The notes: generated from the letters alone by a model not told the origin. Shown: positions 22,140-32,322, numbered from the stretch's first letter. The stretch is 64,000 nt of DNA from Sycon ciliatum (GCF_964019385.1 NC_088655.1:11800001-11864000), one strand, 5' to 3'. Program-made: numbers and translations.

Positions 22140-22330
22140 CATAATGAGACAAGTTTGTGTAACGTTAGTGTGACGTGGGTATGCTGATTGGATGCGAGGT
22201 GGTGAGAGTATGCTGATTGGCCGATAACAATTAGTGGAAGGGATAAAGTAATGCGCTGCTTGTGCAGCGTAACCAAACACATGGTCTGTGGGAAACACCC
22301 TAGTAAAATAAATAAAATAATAATAACATG
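22140..22330 (+). repeat. CCAAT-bearing repeats and retroelement tail, left arm
   Basis: Two GTATGCTGATTGG units (complement CCAATCAGC) lie at about 22170-22220. Further right, GGTCTGTGGGAAACACCCTAG followed by AAAATAAATAAAATAATAAT matches the tails at 3438-3515 and 58497-58625 in the opposite orientation. The same tail sits in the right arm, so it predates the palindrome's formation or was copied by conversion. Confidence 0.7.
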
Positions 22331-22459
22331 AATTGCCACCGGCACTTGAGAGACTCGAGCCCCGCCACCTTGTTCAAATCGGACTTGGTAGCTTCGTATT
22401 GGAACTTAATCTTCTTCTTTTTGAGGTATGACCGTACAAAACGCGCTTGGAGTTTTCAT

Positions 22460-22849
22460 TTATTTTATTTTTTTATTTTTTTTTTTCATTGCAACTTTTT
22501 TAGCAGATGTCCACTCGTGAAACAACGGTGAATCTGGAACGAATAAATGGTCCATGCCAAAGGCATGACGAGTCTCGAAGTCTTCACATCCATGATGGAA
22601 CCTTGTCATGATTGACGCATTCCTTGATGGTGCGCACATGAAATCAACCTGGCTCATCTTTTCCAATTCCATTCTTTTCACATCCTGCAACCCATACCCT
22701 ACTAGTATCAGTGGGGATGCTAGAATCAGAAGAGGCAAGGCAGCACTCTTCCGTGGATGTATTACTCGACACAACACCACCCATACTTGTTTTCTAGAAG
22801 TTTTGAATATAATGATAATATATTGCAGTAGGAAGTAGTATACAGTCAA
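22460..22849 (-). CDS. Uncharacterised ORF without an ATG start, left-arm copy
   Basis: The frame is open for about 127-129 codons. It starts with a hydrophobic stretch (YYFLLQYIIIIF) and a second one (ALPLLILASPLILVGYG), then a soluble part with CAPSRNASIMTRFHH and HAFGMDHLFVPDS. No ATG precedes KRMELEKM. It could be an exon, a shadow or a chance frame. A 46-codon ATG frame (MGGVVSSNTSTEECC) overlaps it on the same strand in another phase. I do not assign a function. Confidence 0.25.
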   Translation of the reverse strand: MTVYYFLLQYIIIIFKTSRKQVWVVLCRVIHPRKSAALPLLILASPLILVGYGLQDVKRMELEKMSQVDFMCAPSRNASIMTRFHHGCEDFETRHAFGMDHLFVPDSPLFHEWTSAKKVAMKKKNKKIK

Positions 22850-22909
22850 ATAGGATAGGATAAGAATGAATGATCAGCTGTCTGATAAAGAATGCAGTTC
22901 ATTAAAGAC

Positions 22910-23680
22910 TTATTGGAAGCTCTCTACCAGCTGATCGTCTTGTTGAACGGCGACACTGCATAATGATATGAAGCTCTCAGTTAGCTGTTTCAGTTCCGTG
23001 GTAGAAAGTGTCATGTGCGCGTCCAGAGCACGATGAAAACATCTGGGCTCCACGTGGATGCAGACGATTGGAGCAACAGTAAGACGTACCTTCAACGCCT
23101 GCTCGTCAATGTCGAGGGAGACTGCCCCGGGGTAGATGAAAACATCTTGTTGCACATCCAGTTCGAACGAGCTGGTCGGGACTAGCTTGCTTTCACCGTT
23201 GATGTACACCCGACATTGACCGTCGGACGAACGTGATGGGTAGAAGTTGGTCTTGATCTTCTCCACACGTCCTCTTCGGAGAGTGTCACGGAGCGATGGA
23301 CAAGTCTTGATCAAGTTCGTAATGATGAACTCAGTGGACTCATTCAGTTCGATGTAAACCTGTCCTTGAGCATCTTTGCGAGCTGTTGCCGTACTACCAC
23401 AGGCTGGTAGAGCTCCTGAAGGGAAGTACATCTTATAACCAGGCTTGTAGAAGGATCTACCTGATGACTTGTAGGACAGTTGCATGTCCTCCTGAAACCC
23501 ATCCACCACAATCTCTTTGTGGAGCTTGGTAGGAGCAGGTGGCACATAGCGACGCTTAGCCGGTACTGCGTTCGAAGAGAGCACAACTTGAGGAGGGTCA
23601 GCAGGAAGAGCGGAATTCTTCCTCACCCATCGCTCGTATAGGGAATCCATCTTCCAGGAAGCGAAGGCAGAACAACTCAT
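22910..23680 (-). CDS. Orphan 256-residue protein, left-arm copy
   Basis: The ATG at 23680 (MSCSAFASWKMDSLYERW) is preferred over the upstream GTG. It lies about 57 bp after a TATA box, as for the neighbouring TFIIB-like gene. The N-terminal third is basic and Pro-rich (AKRRYVPPAPTK). The rest alternates predicted strands and short helices with several Cys and His (CIHVEPRCFHRALDAH). There is no signal peptide, membrane segment or motif I recognise. It is transcribed outward, second after the TFIIB-like gene. A structural or DNA-associated role is possible but unsupported. Confidence 0.65.
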   Translation of the reverse strand: MSCSAFASWKMDSLYERWVRKNSALPADPPQVVLSSNAVPAKRRYVPPAPTKLHKEIVVDGFQEDMQLSYKSSGRSFYKPGYKMYFPSGALPACGSTATARKDAQGQVYIELNESTEFIITNLIKTCPSLRDTLRRGRVEKIKTNFYPSRSSDGQCRVYINGESKLVPTSSFELDVQQDVFIYPGAVSLDIDEQALKVRLTVAPIVCIHVEPRCFHRALDAHMTLSTTELKQLTESFISLCSVAVQQDDQLVESFQ

Positions 23681-23924
23681 CAGCACTGTATTCGATGAAC
23701 GAATGACTCAACTACAGGACAACCATCTGTATTTATACAAGTCAGAGACGGGGGCGGATTGAAATGTTAAAAATATGTGTCAGCTAGATCAACCAATCAC
23801 CATCAAGCCCGACACAAACATTTGCCCAATCAGCATTGAGCCCGCCAAAAACATTTGACCAACCAGCATCAAACTCGCCAAAAACATTTTGTCCAGTCAG
23901 CGGCATGCCCACCAAATAATTATC
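23681..23924 (-). promoter_or_regulatory. Promoter with CCAAT repeats and TATA box, left arm
   Basis: Reading on the minus strand, three ~33-bp direct repeats (GCTGATTGGGCAAATGTTT type; mirror of 25647-25746) carry inverted CCAAT boxes. They are followed by GTATAAATA (near 23730-23738) about 57 bp before the ATG. This layout indicates a RNA polymerase II promoter for the 256-residue gene. Confidence 0.6.
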
Positions 23925-24653
23925 TCATCTTAAAGATTCCTTACATGATACAGCCACTTTAGTGAACTGATACAGTATGGAAATAAGATCAAAGTCAAAC
24001 GTGTGCAAGTTCTGAATCACGTGATCAAGTGAATAGGTTTCCCAACAATAGGCATCAATCAATGATGTCATAAGAGATGTATCAGATGGAGATAAAATCA
24101 GCAAATTCGTACGCAACGTGGACAGTTGAGATGATGACACCATCCTGGTCGACTCCATGAGATGCAGTACATATAGGAGTGGAAAATGCTGAGGAAGAGG
24201 TTTCATGATTCGACTGAACCTCAACCATGATACATTGCTCCGAGGTAAGTAGGAACGCAGTTTACGTAGTACATCCACATTCGTATCGTATACTATGCAG
24301 GATAATGCTATAGCATAGTTTAAACTCTTGTACAAACAGGATTTTGTCATCGCAAGTAACTGCTCCCGAAGAGGGTGTACGCAAAGCTGATCGGATGAGA
24401 GTTCAGTTTTCGAAAGAAAATGCAAAAGATGACGATCCACACCGCATAACCGCTCATGTACAGCGTAACGCTTCTTCATCAAACTACATCTCCTATGCAC
24501 ATCATCTTCAGGGAAGTAAATCACCGCCATGACAAGTCCACACGAAGAACACACGTATCTTCCTTCATGTAAAACATGATCAAGATGTTGACACTGTTTT
24601 TCCTCCCCGTATTGCTCTTTTTCTTCTTCTTTCTTCTTAAATTCAGAATCCAT
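23925..24653 (-). CDS. TFIIB-like zinc-ribbon protein, left-arm copy
   Basis: The product has 242 residues from the ATG at 24653 (MDSEFKKKEEEKEQ). After a Lys/Glu-rich start, residues ~21-40 form a TFIIB-type zinc ribbon of the C-x-H...C-x2-C kind (CQHLDH, then YVCSSCGLVMA). The remaining ~190 residues look helical, as the cyclin-fold core of TFIIB would be (LLAMTKSCLYKSLNYAIAL, FPLLYVLHLMES), but I cannot confirm the fold. General transcription factor mimics of this kind occur in large DNA viruses and archaea. It may redirect polymerase II to the element's own TATA promoters. It lies first in an outward-reading row with the 256-residue gene. Confidence 0.65.
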   Translation of the reverse strand: MDSEFKKKEEEKEQYGEEKQCQHLDHVLHEGRYVCSSCGLVMAVIYFPEDDVHRRCSLMKKRYAVHERLCGVDRHLLHFLSKTELSSDQLCVHPLREQLLAMTKSCLYKSLNYAIALSCIVYDTNVDVLRKLRSYLPRSNVSWLRFSRIMKPLPQHFPLLYVLHLMESTRMVSSSQLSTLRTNLLILSPSDTSLMTSLIDAYCWETYSLDHVIQNLHTFDFDLISILYQFTKVAVSCKESLR

Positions 24654-24894
24654 CTTCACTCCTCACCAACATCCTCATTATGACACTATATCCAGCATGA
24701 TATCTACTTTATATAACCAATCCTATCCGGGGCAATTATCAGGTACAACCATTGGGGTCGACGTGTTGGCGAGGGTATGAGGTCATCTACCCCAATGGTT
24801 GTACCTGATAATTGCCCCCGGATAGGATTGGTTATATAAAGTAGATATCATGCTGGATATAGTGTCATAATGAGGATGTTGGTGAGGAGTGAAG
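24654..24894. promoter_or_regulatory. Central divergent promoter of the palindrome
   Basis: The two TFIIB-like genes start back to back. Mirrored TATA boxes TATATAAA lie at 24833-24840 (plus) and 24708-24715 (minus), 62 bp from each ATG. Beyond them CCAATCCTATCCGG and CCCCAATGGTTG repeat on both sides. The 32-bp spacer 24758-24789 is the only unpaired sequence and is not itself palindromic. Confidence 0.7.
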
Positions 24895-25623
24895 ATGGAT
24901 TCTGAATTTAAGAAGAAAGAAGAAGAAAAAGAGCAATACGGGGAGGAAAAACAGTGTCAACATCTTGATCATGTTTTACATGAAGGAAGATACGTGTGTT
25001 CTTCGTGTGGACTTGTCATGGCGGTGATTTACTTCCCTGAAGATGATGTGCATAGGAGATGTAGTTTGATGAAGAAGCGTTACGCTGTACATGAGCGGTT
25101 ATGCGGTGTGGATCGTCATCTTTTGCATTTTCTTTCGAAAACTGAACTCTCATCCGATCAGCTTTGCGTACACCCTCTTCGGGAGCAGTTACTTGCGATG
25201 ACAAAATCCTGTTTGTACAAGAGTTTAAACTATGCTATAGCATTATCCTGCATAGTATACGATACGAATGTGGATGTACTACGTAAACTGCGTTCCTACT
25301 TACCTCGTAGCAATGTATCATGGTTGAGGTTCAGTCGAATCATGAAACCTCTTCCTCAGCATTTTCCACTCCTATATGTACTGCATCTCATGGAGTCGAC
25401 CAGGATGGTGTCATCATCTCAACTGTCCACGTTGCGTACGAATTTGCTGATTTTATCTCCATCTGATACATCTCTTATGACATCATTGATTGATGCCTAT
25501 TGTTGGGAAACCTATTCACTTGATCACGTGATTCAGAACTTGCACACGTTTGACTTTGATCTTATTTCCATACTGTATCAGTTCACTAAAGTGGCTGTAT
25601 CATGTAAGGAATCTTTAAGATGA
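24895..25623 (+). CDS. TFIIB-like zinc-ribbon protein, right-arm copy
   Basis: Its translation is identical to the left-arm copy at 23925-24653, with the same ATG choice and TATA spacing. It is read outward on the plus strand and followed after 244 bp by the 256-residue gene. Two complete copies in mirrored context mean doubled dosage from one central control region. Confidence 0.65.
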   Translation: MDSEFKKKEEEKEQYGEEKQCQHLDHVLHEGRYVCSSCGLVMAVIYFPEDDVHRRCSLMKKRYAVHERLCGVDRHLLHFLSKTELSSDQLCVHPLREQLLAMTKSCLYKSLNYAIALSCIVYDTNVDVLRKLRSYLPRSNVSWLRFSRIMKPLPQHFPLLYVLHLMESTRMVSSSQLSTLRTNLLILSPSDTSLMTSLIDAYCWETYSLDHVIQNLHTFDFDLISILYQFTKVAVSCKESLR

Positions 25624-25867
25624 GATAATTATTTGGTGGGCATGCCGCTGACTGGACAAAATGTTTTTGGCGAGTTTGATGCTGGTTGGTCAAATGTTTT
25701 TGGCGGGCTCAATGCTGATTGGGCAAATGTTTGTGTCGGGCTTGATGGTGATTGGTTGATCTAGCTGACACATATTTTTAACATTTCAATCCGCCCCCGT
25801 CTCTGACTTGTATAAATACAGATGGTTGTCCTGTAGTTGAGTCATTCGTTCATCGAATACAGTGCTG
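25624..25867 (+). promoter_or_regulatory. Promoter with CCAAT repeats and TATA box, right arm
   Basis: Direct repeats of 33-34 bp lie at 25647-25680, 25681-25713 and 25714-25746, with a partial fourth. Each carries TGATTGG or a variant (inverted CCAAT). TATAAATA lies at 25811-25818, 57 bp before the ATG at 25868. Confidence 0.6.
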
Positions 25868-26638
25868 ATGAGTTGTTCTGCCTTCGCTTCCTGGAAGATG
25901 GATTCCCTATACGAGCGATGGGTGAGGAAGAATTCCGCTCTTCCTGCTGACCCTCCTCAAGTTGTGCTCTCTTCGAACGCAGTACCGGCTAAGCGTCGCT
26001 ATGTGCCACCTGCTCCTACCAAGCTCCACAAAGAGATTGTGGTGGATGGGTTTCAGGAGGACATGCAACTGTCCTACAAGTCATCAGGTAGATCCTTCTA
26101 CAAGCCTGGTTATAAGATGTACTTCCCTTCAGGAGCTCTACCAGCCTGTGGTAGTACGGCAACAGCTCGCAAAGATGCTCAAGGACAGGTTTACATCGAA
26201 CTGAATGAGTCCACTGAGTTCATCATTACGAACTTGATCAAGACTTGTCCATCGCTCCGTGACACTCTCCGAAGAGGACGTGTGGAGAAGATCAAGACCA
26301 ACTTCTACCCATCACGTTCGTCCGACGGTCAATGTCGGGTGTACATCAACGGTGAAAGCAAGCTAGTCCCGACCAGCTCGTTCGAACTGGATGTGCAACA
26401 AGATGTTTTCATCTACCCCGGGGCAGTCTCCCTCGACATTGACGAGCAGGCGTTGAAGGTACGTCTTACTGTTGCTCCAATCGTCTGCATCCACGTGGAG
26501 CCCAGATGTTTTCATCGTGCTCTGGACGCGCACATGACACTTTCTACCACGGAACTGAAACAGCTAACTGAGAGCTTCATATCATTATGCAGTGTCGCCG
26601 TTCAACAAGACGATCAGCTGGTAGAGAGCTTCCAATAA
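25868..26638 (+). CDS. Orphan 256-residue protein, right-arm copy
   Basis: Its translation is identical to the left-arm copy at 22910-23680, with the same promoter layout. Both copies stay open and unchanged, which points to recent duplication, conversion or selection. Function is unknown. Confidence 0.65.
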   Translation: MSCSAFASWKMDSLYERWVRKNSALPADPPQVVLSSNAVPAKRRYVPPAPTKLHKEIVVDGFQEDMQLSYKSSGRSFYKPGYKMYFPSGALPACGSTATARKDAQGQVYIELNESTEFIITNLIKTCPSLRDTLRRGRVEKIKTNFYPSRSSDGQCRVYINGESKLVPTSSFELDVQQDVFIYPGAVSLDIDEQALKVRLTVAPIVCIHVEPRCFHRALDAHMTLSTTELKQLTESFISLCSVAVQQDDQLVESFQ

Positions 26639-26698
26639 GTCTTTAATGAACTGCATTCTTTATCAGACAGCTGATCATTCATTCTTATCCTATCCTAT

Positions 26699-27082
26699 TT
26701 GACTGTATACTACTTCCTACTGCAATATATTATCATTATATTCAAAACTTCTAGAAAACAAGTATGGGTGGTGTTGTGTCGAGTAATACATCCACGGAAG
26801 AGTGCTGCCTTGCCTCTTCTGATTCTAGCATCCCCACTGATACTAGTAGGGTATGGGTTGCAGGATGTGAAAAGAATGGAATTGGAAAAGATGAGCCAGG
26901 TTGATTTCATGTGCGCACCATCAAGGAATGCGTCAATCATGACAAGGTTCCATCATGGATGTGAAGACTTCGAGACTCGTCATGCCTTTGGCATGGACCA
27001 TTTATTCGTTCCAGATTCACCGTTGTTTCACGAGTGGACATCTGCTAAAAAAGTTGCAATGAAAAAAAAAATAAAAAAATAA
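26699..27082 (+). CDS. Uncharacterised ORF without an ATG start, right-arm copy
   Basis: This is the mirror of 22460-22849: two hydrophobic stretches and a soluble tail, in the same phase as the upstream 256-residue gene but separated from it by stops. It could be an alternative exon or chance. Confidence 0.25.
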   Translation: MTVYYFLLQYIIIIFKTSRKQVWVVLCRVIHPRKSAALPLLILASPLILVGYGLQDVKRMELEKMSQVDFMCAPSRNASIMTRFHHGCEDFETRHAFGMDHLFVPDSPLFHEWTSAKKVAMKKKIKK

Positions 27083-27217
27083 AATAAATGAAAACTCCAA
27101 GCGCGTTTTGTACGGTCATACCTCAAAAAGAAGAAGATTAAGTTCCAATACGAAGCTACCAAGTCCGATTTGAACAAGGTGGCGGGGCTCGAGTCTCTCA
27201 AGTGCCGGTGGCAATTC

Positions 27218-27410
27218 ATGTTATTATTATTTTATTTATTTTACTAGGGTGTTTCCCACAGACCATGTGTTTGGTTACGCTGCACAAGCAGCGCATTACT
27301 TTATCCCTTCCACTAATTGTTATCGGCCAATCAGCATACTCTCACCACCTCGCATCCAATCAGCATACCCACGTCACACTAACGTTACACAAACTTGTCT
27401 CATTATGCGA
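27218..27410 (-). repeat. Retroelement tail and CCAAT-bearing repeats, right arm
   Basis: This is the mirror of the left-arm block: ATTATTTTATTTATTTTACTAG with CCCACAGACC, then two CCAATCAGCATAC units. Confidence 0.7.
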
Positions 27411-27581
27411 AAAAATGGTACTGAATCATAGCAACATCCTCCTGGATAATGAACAAAATAACGATTAATCTACATATTTCGATATTTGCAACAGGACTAA
27501 AATCGATGGAGTTACGACAGTTTTAAGGTATGTACACAATATCAGTCGTTAATGACTGATGCACCGCAAAGGGTTAAAACA

Positions 27582-28887
27582 CAACAACCGACAACAACCG
27601 ACAACAACCGACAACAACCGACAATAACCAACAACAACACCCAACAACCGACAACAACCGACAACAACAACCAACAACAAACAACAACAGCCAACAACAA
27701 CCAACAACAACCAACAACAACCAACAACAAACAACAACAACCGACAACAACCGACAACAACCGACAGCAACCGACAACAACTACCAACAACAACCAACAA
27801 CAACCGACAACAACAACCAACAACAGCCAACAACAACCAACAACAACCAACAACAACCAACAACAACCAACAACAATCGACAACAACCGACAACAACCGA
27901 CAACAACAACCAACAACAACCGACAACATCCGGCACAACCAACAACAACCAACAACAACCAACAACAACACCCAACAACCGACAACAACAACACCCAACA
28001 ACCAACAACAACACCCAACAACCGACAAAAACACCCAACAACCGACAACAATCAACAACAACCAACAACAACACTCAACAACAACCAACAACAACCAACA
28101 ACAACCAACAGCAACCAACAACAACCGACAACAACCGACAACAACCGACAACAACAACCAACAACAACCAACAACAACCGACAACATCCGGCAACAACCA
28201 ACAACAACCAACAACAACCAACAACAGCACCCAACAACCGACAACAACAACACCCAACAGCCAACAACAACACCCAACAACCGACAACAACACCCAACAA
28301 CCGACAACAATCAACAACAACCAACAACAACACTCAACAACAACCAACAACAACCAACAACAACCAACAACAACCAACAACAACCGACAACACCCAACAA
28401 TCGACAACAACACCCAACAACCGACAACAACACCCAACAACCGACAACAACCGACAACAACAACCTACAACAACCAACAACACCTGACAACAACCGACAA
28501 CAACCAACAACGCCCAACAACAACCAACAACAACCAACAATAACCAACAACAACCGACAACAACCGACAACAACATCCAACAGCCAACAACAACCGACAA
28601 CAATCAACAATAACAACCAACAACCGACAGCAACAACCAATAACAACCAACAACCGACAGCAACAACTATTAACAACATCAACAACGACGACGATAACGA
28701 CGACAACAACCGACAACAACATCAACAACAACCAAAAACAACCAACAGCAAACGACAACAACCGACAACAACCGACAGCAACAGCCACCAACAAAATCAA
28801 CAACGACGACAATAACGACGACAACAACCGACAACAACATCAACAATGACGACGACGATAACGACGACAACCACAACAGTGTCCGGT
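27582..28887. repeat. ACAACA minisatellite, right arm
   Basis: This is the inverted copy of the left-arm GTTGTT array, with the same unit order and about one difference by eye. That is remarkable for a 1.3-kb simple repeat, which normally drifts fast. Confidence 0.95.
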
Positions 28888-29305
28888 AATGTGTGGTAGA
28901 GAATGGCAGTCAGCCAGACTGAGTACAGTTGAACATGTGTAATAATAATAACACATTTCGCGTAGTTGAGCACTAAATAAAGAAATTCAGTTTTTTTCCC
29001 CACTTCTGTCTTGTGAGCATCATCAGCAAGGTGTAGTAGCTGCTGATACTGATTTGTCCTCGAGTGTCGAGCTGCACAGTTTCTTCCAGTCTGTCTTGTC
29101 CTCTGCATGGTCTTCATGGGCACACCCAGCTTATTCAACTGAGCGACCAGACTTGTGGCTAGTGTCAACCTTGGCCACCCACGAGGTGCTTTGTTGTCCT
29201 TGTCCAAATAGCCGCTCATGGCTACTTAGGGTGGCATGTCCGTGTCCATCTGTAGCACATGACTGGTCATTCGTAGTCGCCTACACGCAGCGGTGTCATG
29301 TATTA

Positions 29306-30355
29306 CTACAAGAACTCAACCAAGTCCTCAGCAGTCATGGAGTAGCGGCAGGTTGGGCAAGTTGGGCTGGAGGCAGAACTGATCCACTCCTTGATACAGT
29401 GGAAGTGAAATTCATGACCACACTCCAACTTGGATAGAGGACGGTCCAGGGTATCCTGACAAATCACACAAATGGGCTCATGACTTATTGCTGACGAGTC
29501 TACCTTAGTAGGCACTACATTGATGTACTGCAGCTCCATGGGGTGTATTGCCTGGTCTTGATGGTGGTCACCGTAATACACCCCGTTGAGGTACCACTGA
29601 TAGATACCCTCCTCCTGAGAGATGAAAGCAGGCCCATCTTCCCTATGCCGAAGGTTGTATCGGTACCACTCCCGTACACGGTTGTTACCTTCCCTGCGTA
29701 TCACGGCTGGCGCATTCTCCCTGTGGAGCCGGTCGTGATAATACCACTGGATGGTGATACCATCATCACTCCGAGTGATCCTGGCTGGTCCGTCTACTCT
29801 GTGTAGACGCCCTTGGACATACCAGGCTTCCAGCAAATAGGCGCCATCAAATCTCTCCGTCAGAGCAGGGCCGTCGCCGATCCTTTGTCTGACGCCATTC
29901 CAATACCACTCTTCGCGGTGTCGGTAGAACCCCTCAGAGTCTTCACCAAGGTCTGAAAATGTTTCCACTGCAGGGCCATCATACCTGTGGAGTCTTCCGT
30001 GGTGATACCACCGTAGAATACCGCATGTGGCGTCATAATAACTGACTGCAGGACCGCCGGCTCTATGACGGGCGCCGTTGAGGTAGTACTCTATGCTACC
30101 CCGTCCTATCCAAGCCGGTTCATTAACGCGATGAAGGCGACCTCCATAGCACCAGGCGGACACTCCCCTACTATCAACAAGAGCTGGTCCGTCCTCCCGA
30201 TGGAGTCTACCATCGACGTGCCAAATTTCTTGCTGCGCGTTTTGATCTGCCAACTCCACAACAGTTCTTATTGGCGTCCATCTTTCTATTAGTAAAGGAC
30301 CCGTGGTGAGAGACCACGACCGGTCGTCCAAGTCTACGCCGAATGTATCAGCCAT
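29306..30355 (-). CDS. HREDGPA-repeat protein with RING-H2 finger, right-arm copy
   Basis: Its translation is identical over all 349 residues to the left-arm copy at 19192-20241, reading inward on the minus strand. The repeat block is followed by CVIC...CGHEFHFHC...CPTC. The same repeats and RING ligands are present, so the ligase prediction applies equally. Confidence 0.85.
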   Translation of the reverse strand: MADTFGVDLDDRSWSLTTGPLLIERWTPIRTVVELADQNAQQEIWHVDGRLHREDGPALVDSRGVSAWCYGGRLHRVNEPAWIGRGSIEYYLNGARHRAGGPAVSYYDATCGILRWYHHGRLHRYDGPAVETFSDLGEDSEGFYRHREEWYWNGVRQRIGDGPALTERFDGAYLLEAWYVQGRLHRVDGPARITRSDDGITIQWYYHDRLHRENAPAVIRREGNNRVREWYRYNLRHREDGPAFISQEEGIYQWYLNGVYYGDHHQDQAIHPMELQYINVVPTKVDSSAISHEPICVICQDTLDRPLSKLECGHEFHFHCIKEWISSASSPTCPTCRYSMTAEDLVEFL

Positions 30356-30619
30356 ATCTATTTACTGAGAATAATGTAACAACTCCTCCACAAACGCTTC
30401 TACAACTGACGTCTTCTTCATCCTGGTTTTTTCCTCTTGGTGGTTTTGGATAAGAGTTGAAAAGTCCAAAAGGTCAACTGATGACCTTTGCATTACTTGG
30501 TATGATTGGATTTTAGCGGGTGATGTCGGTATGCAGCTGGGGAGCGAATTCGACAGGAAGAAGGTAAAGGCCTTGCTTTGCGGTTCACACCTTCACTTCA
30601 GTATCATTACATTTACAGT
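30356..30619. promoter_or_regulatory. Divergent intergenic region, right arm
   Basis: This is the mirror of 18928-19191, with the AGGTCA-n5-TGACCT pair at 30471-30487. Confidence 0.45.
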
Positions 30620-30962
30620 ATGGCATTCACTTGCCACTGCGGTGTGGAGCTGACAGGGGTAATACCCCTGTTCCAGCACCTGAGGCGGTGCGTCAAGCGC
30701 CGCCTCTTTCTTATCATATATTGCGACAAATGGTAAGTGTGCAGTGCTCCTAGCTCTCTCCCCCAACAAAAGAGCTCTATGACACTGTGCTTTCTGCGGT
30801 TTCTTTCGTTTTTACAGTGGAGAAAGGCTGGTGGGAGGCCAGGCCGTGGCCGCACACCTGGCGGGTGCGGCCCATCGGGCCCGTTACTGGGAGGGCCGGC
30901 AAGTCGGGCTGCTGTTGCAGTCCGACTACCGGGACGCCATGGAGCGTATCCGGACCCTGTAA
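30620..30962 (+). CDS. Small double zinc-finger protein, two exons, right-arm copy
   Basis: The exons are 30620-30732 and 30818-30962. The donor is TG-GTAAGTGT and the acceptor TTTTTACAG. The product matches the left-arm copy. The start ATG is itself preceded by TTTACAG, so an upstream exon is possible. Another donor/acceptor-like pair flanks the stop (GTAAGTAAG near 30960 and TTTTACAG at 31094-31101), hinting at a 3' UTR intron or an alternative C-terminus. Both zinc-binding sets depend on this splice, which supports it. Confidence 0.65.
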
Positions 30963-32192
30963 GTAAGCACTGCTCTGTCTACATGTATACTTACCCCCCT
31001 CGTTATAGCGATACTTACTTGTTTCGTATCCTCTTGTCTTACCCTGCTTCCGTATTCGTGACACTAATAGTGTTTGTGTGCGCTCATGCTTGGTTTTACA
31101 GATGATGATGACGTATGTATGAAGGTCTGGAGCTAGCTGCCGTCTTCGGGATGTGCCATTTGTTTTCAAAATTATTTGTAAGTACTTGTAACAGGCGTAG
31201 TGTAGTAACTGTGTATGCAGTGTAGTAACAGTGTGTAGTGTTTTGTGATGGTCCTGAGCGGTCGTAATGTGTTTTGTGATGGTCCTGAGCGGTCGTAACG
31301 TGTTGGGCTACTGAAGTACACTGCATGAAGGGGTATGTGTGGGTGCTTCGACATATTCTCGTGCTTCCTAAACCCTAGATACGTGTATAGCACTATAACC
31401 TAGATGTGTGTGTGTGCGTGTGTGCGTGTGTGTGTCCGCGCATGCGTGCGTGTGCGTGCATTGTGTTCTCTTCTACAGACTCATCCAAGTCAATTATTTA
31501 AATAAAAGTGTATTATAGTAAACAGTATTGTGTTTTGTTATGGTGAATATGTGGGGAATGGTGGACATGCCTTAGTGTGACTGGATACCCGCGGGTTGTG
31601 ACTCTTTGCTGGCCACTCTGGATTCTCCAGTATAGATTCGGTACAGTGCAGAGGGGATTTGTGGTGCGTAGCAACACTGCTTCACTGTGACACCCCTTCA
31701 ATAATTGTTTTAATGCATGATACTCCGGGCGTAGCCGGTTGATTCTTACTGTATCCCGATCAAAATAGAAATATGCATCTAATGTACATGCATGGATAGT
31801 TGGCATTTCCCAAATCGGCCGGGCGAAAAATTCGCCGAAAACAGTGGTTTTGAAGAAATTACCCATCTTTTCGCCGAATGTTCAAAAATTCGCATGTTGA
31901 ATTCCCCGAAAACCGATGTTTCAGTGCTTCAACAGAGTGTATGTAAATGTACATGACGTAATGGGAACGGTGACTTCAAGTACTACGTTGAGCCGAGTTC
32001 TGATCTTGGAGCTCAACGAGTGCATGGCACGTGAACTCACTTGTTTGCTGCACATCTACGAAGTGCGAATCAGGGAGTAGTATAATGACACGTGTACTAG
32101 TACACCTTGTGTTGTACTGCGTCTTTCCCGCAAGCAGGGTCTCTGAAGGTCACACGCTCCGCGTGCGTATGCACGCATGCGCAATATGTCAC

Positions 32193-32281
32193 TGCACATC
32201 TACGATGTGCAAATCAGGAAATAGTACGTATTTTACTACTCCCCGGTGCGAATGCACCGAACGTGCACAAGTGCACGTTCG
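32193..32281. repeat. Cluster of short perfect hairpins near the right outer end
   Basis: This is the mirror of 17266-17354 with the same three inverted repeats. Confidence 0.75.
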
Positions 32282-32322
32282 CCACGGAAAAGAACCTTTA
32301 TGGCACATTTATGGCATGCCAG

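Noticed and set aside
22608-22838. 76-codon plus-strand ORF (MIDAFLDGAHMKSTW) in the left arm, mirrored at 26710-26940
   Set aside because: Antisense to another open frame, no promoter or motif. I could not choose between strands, so only the longer frame is listed, at low confidence.
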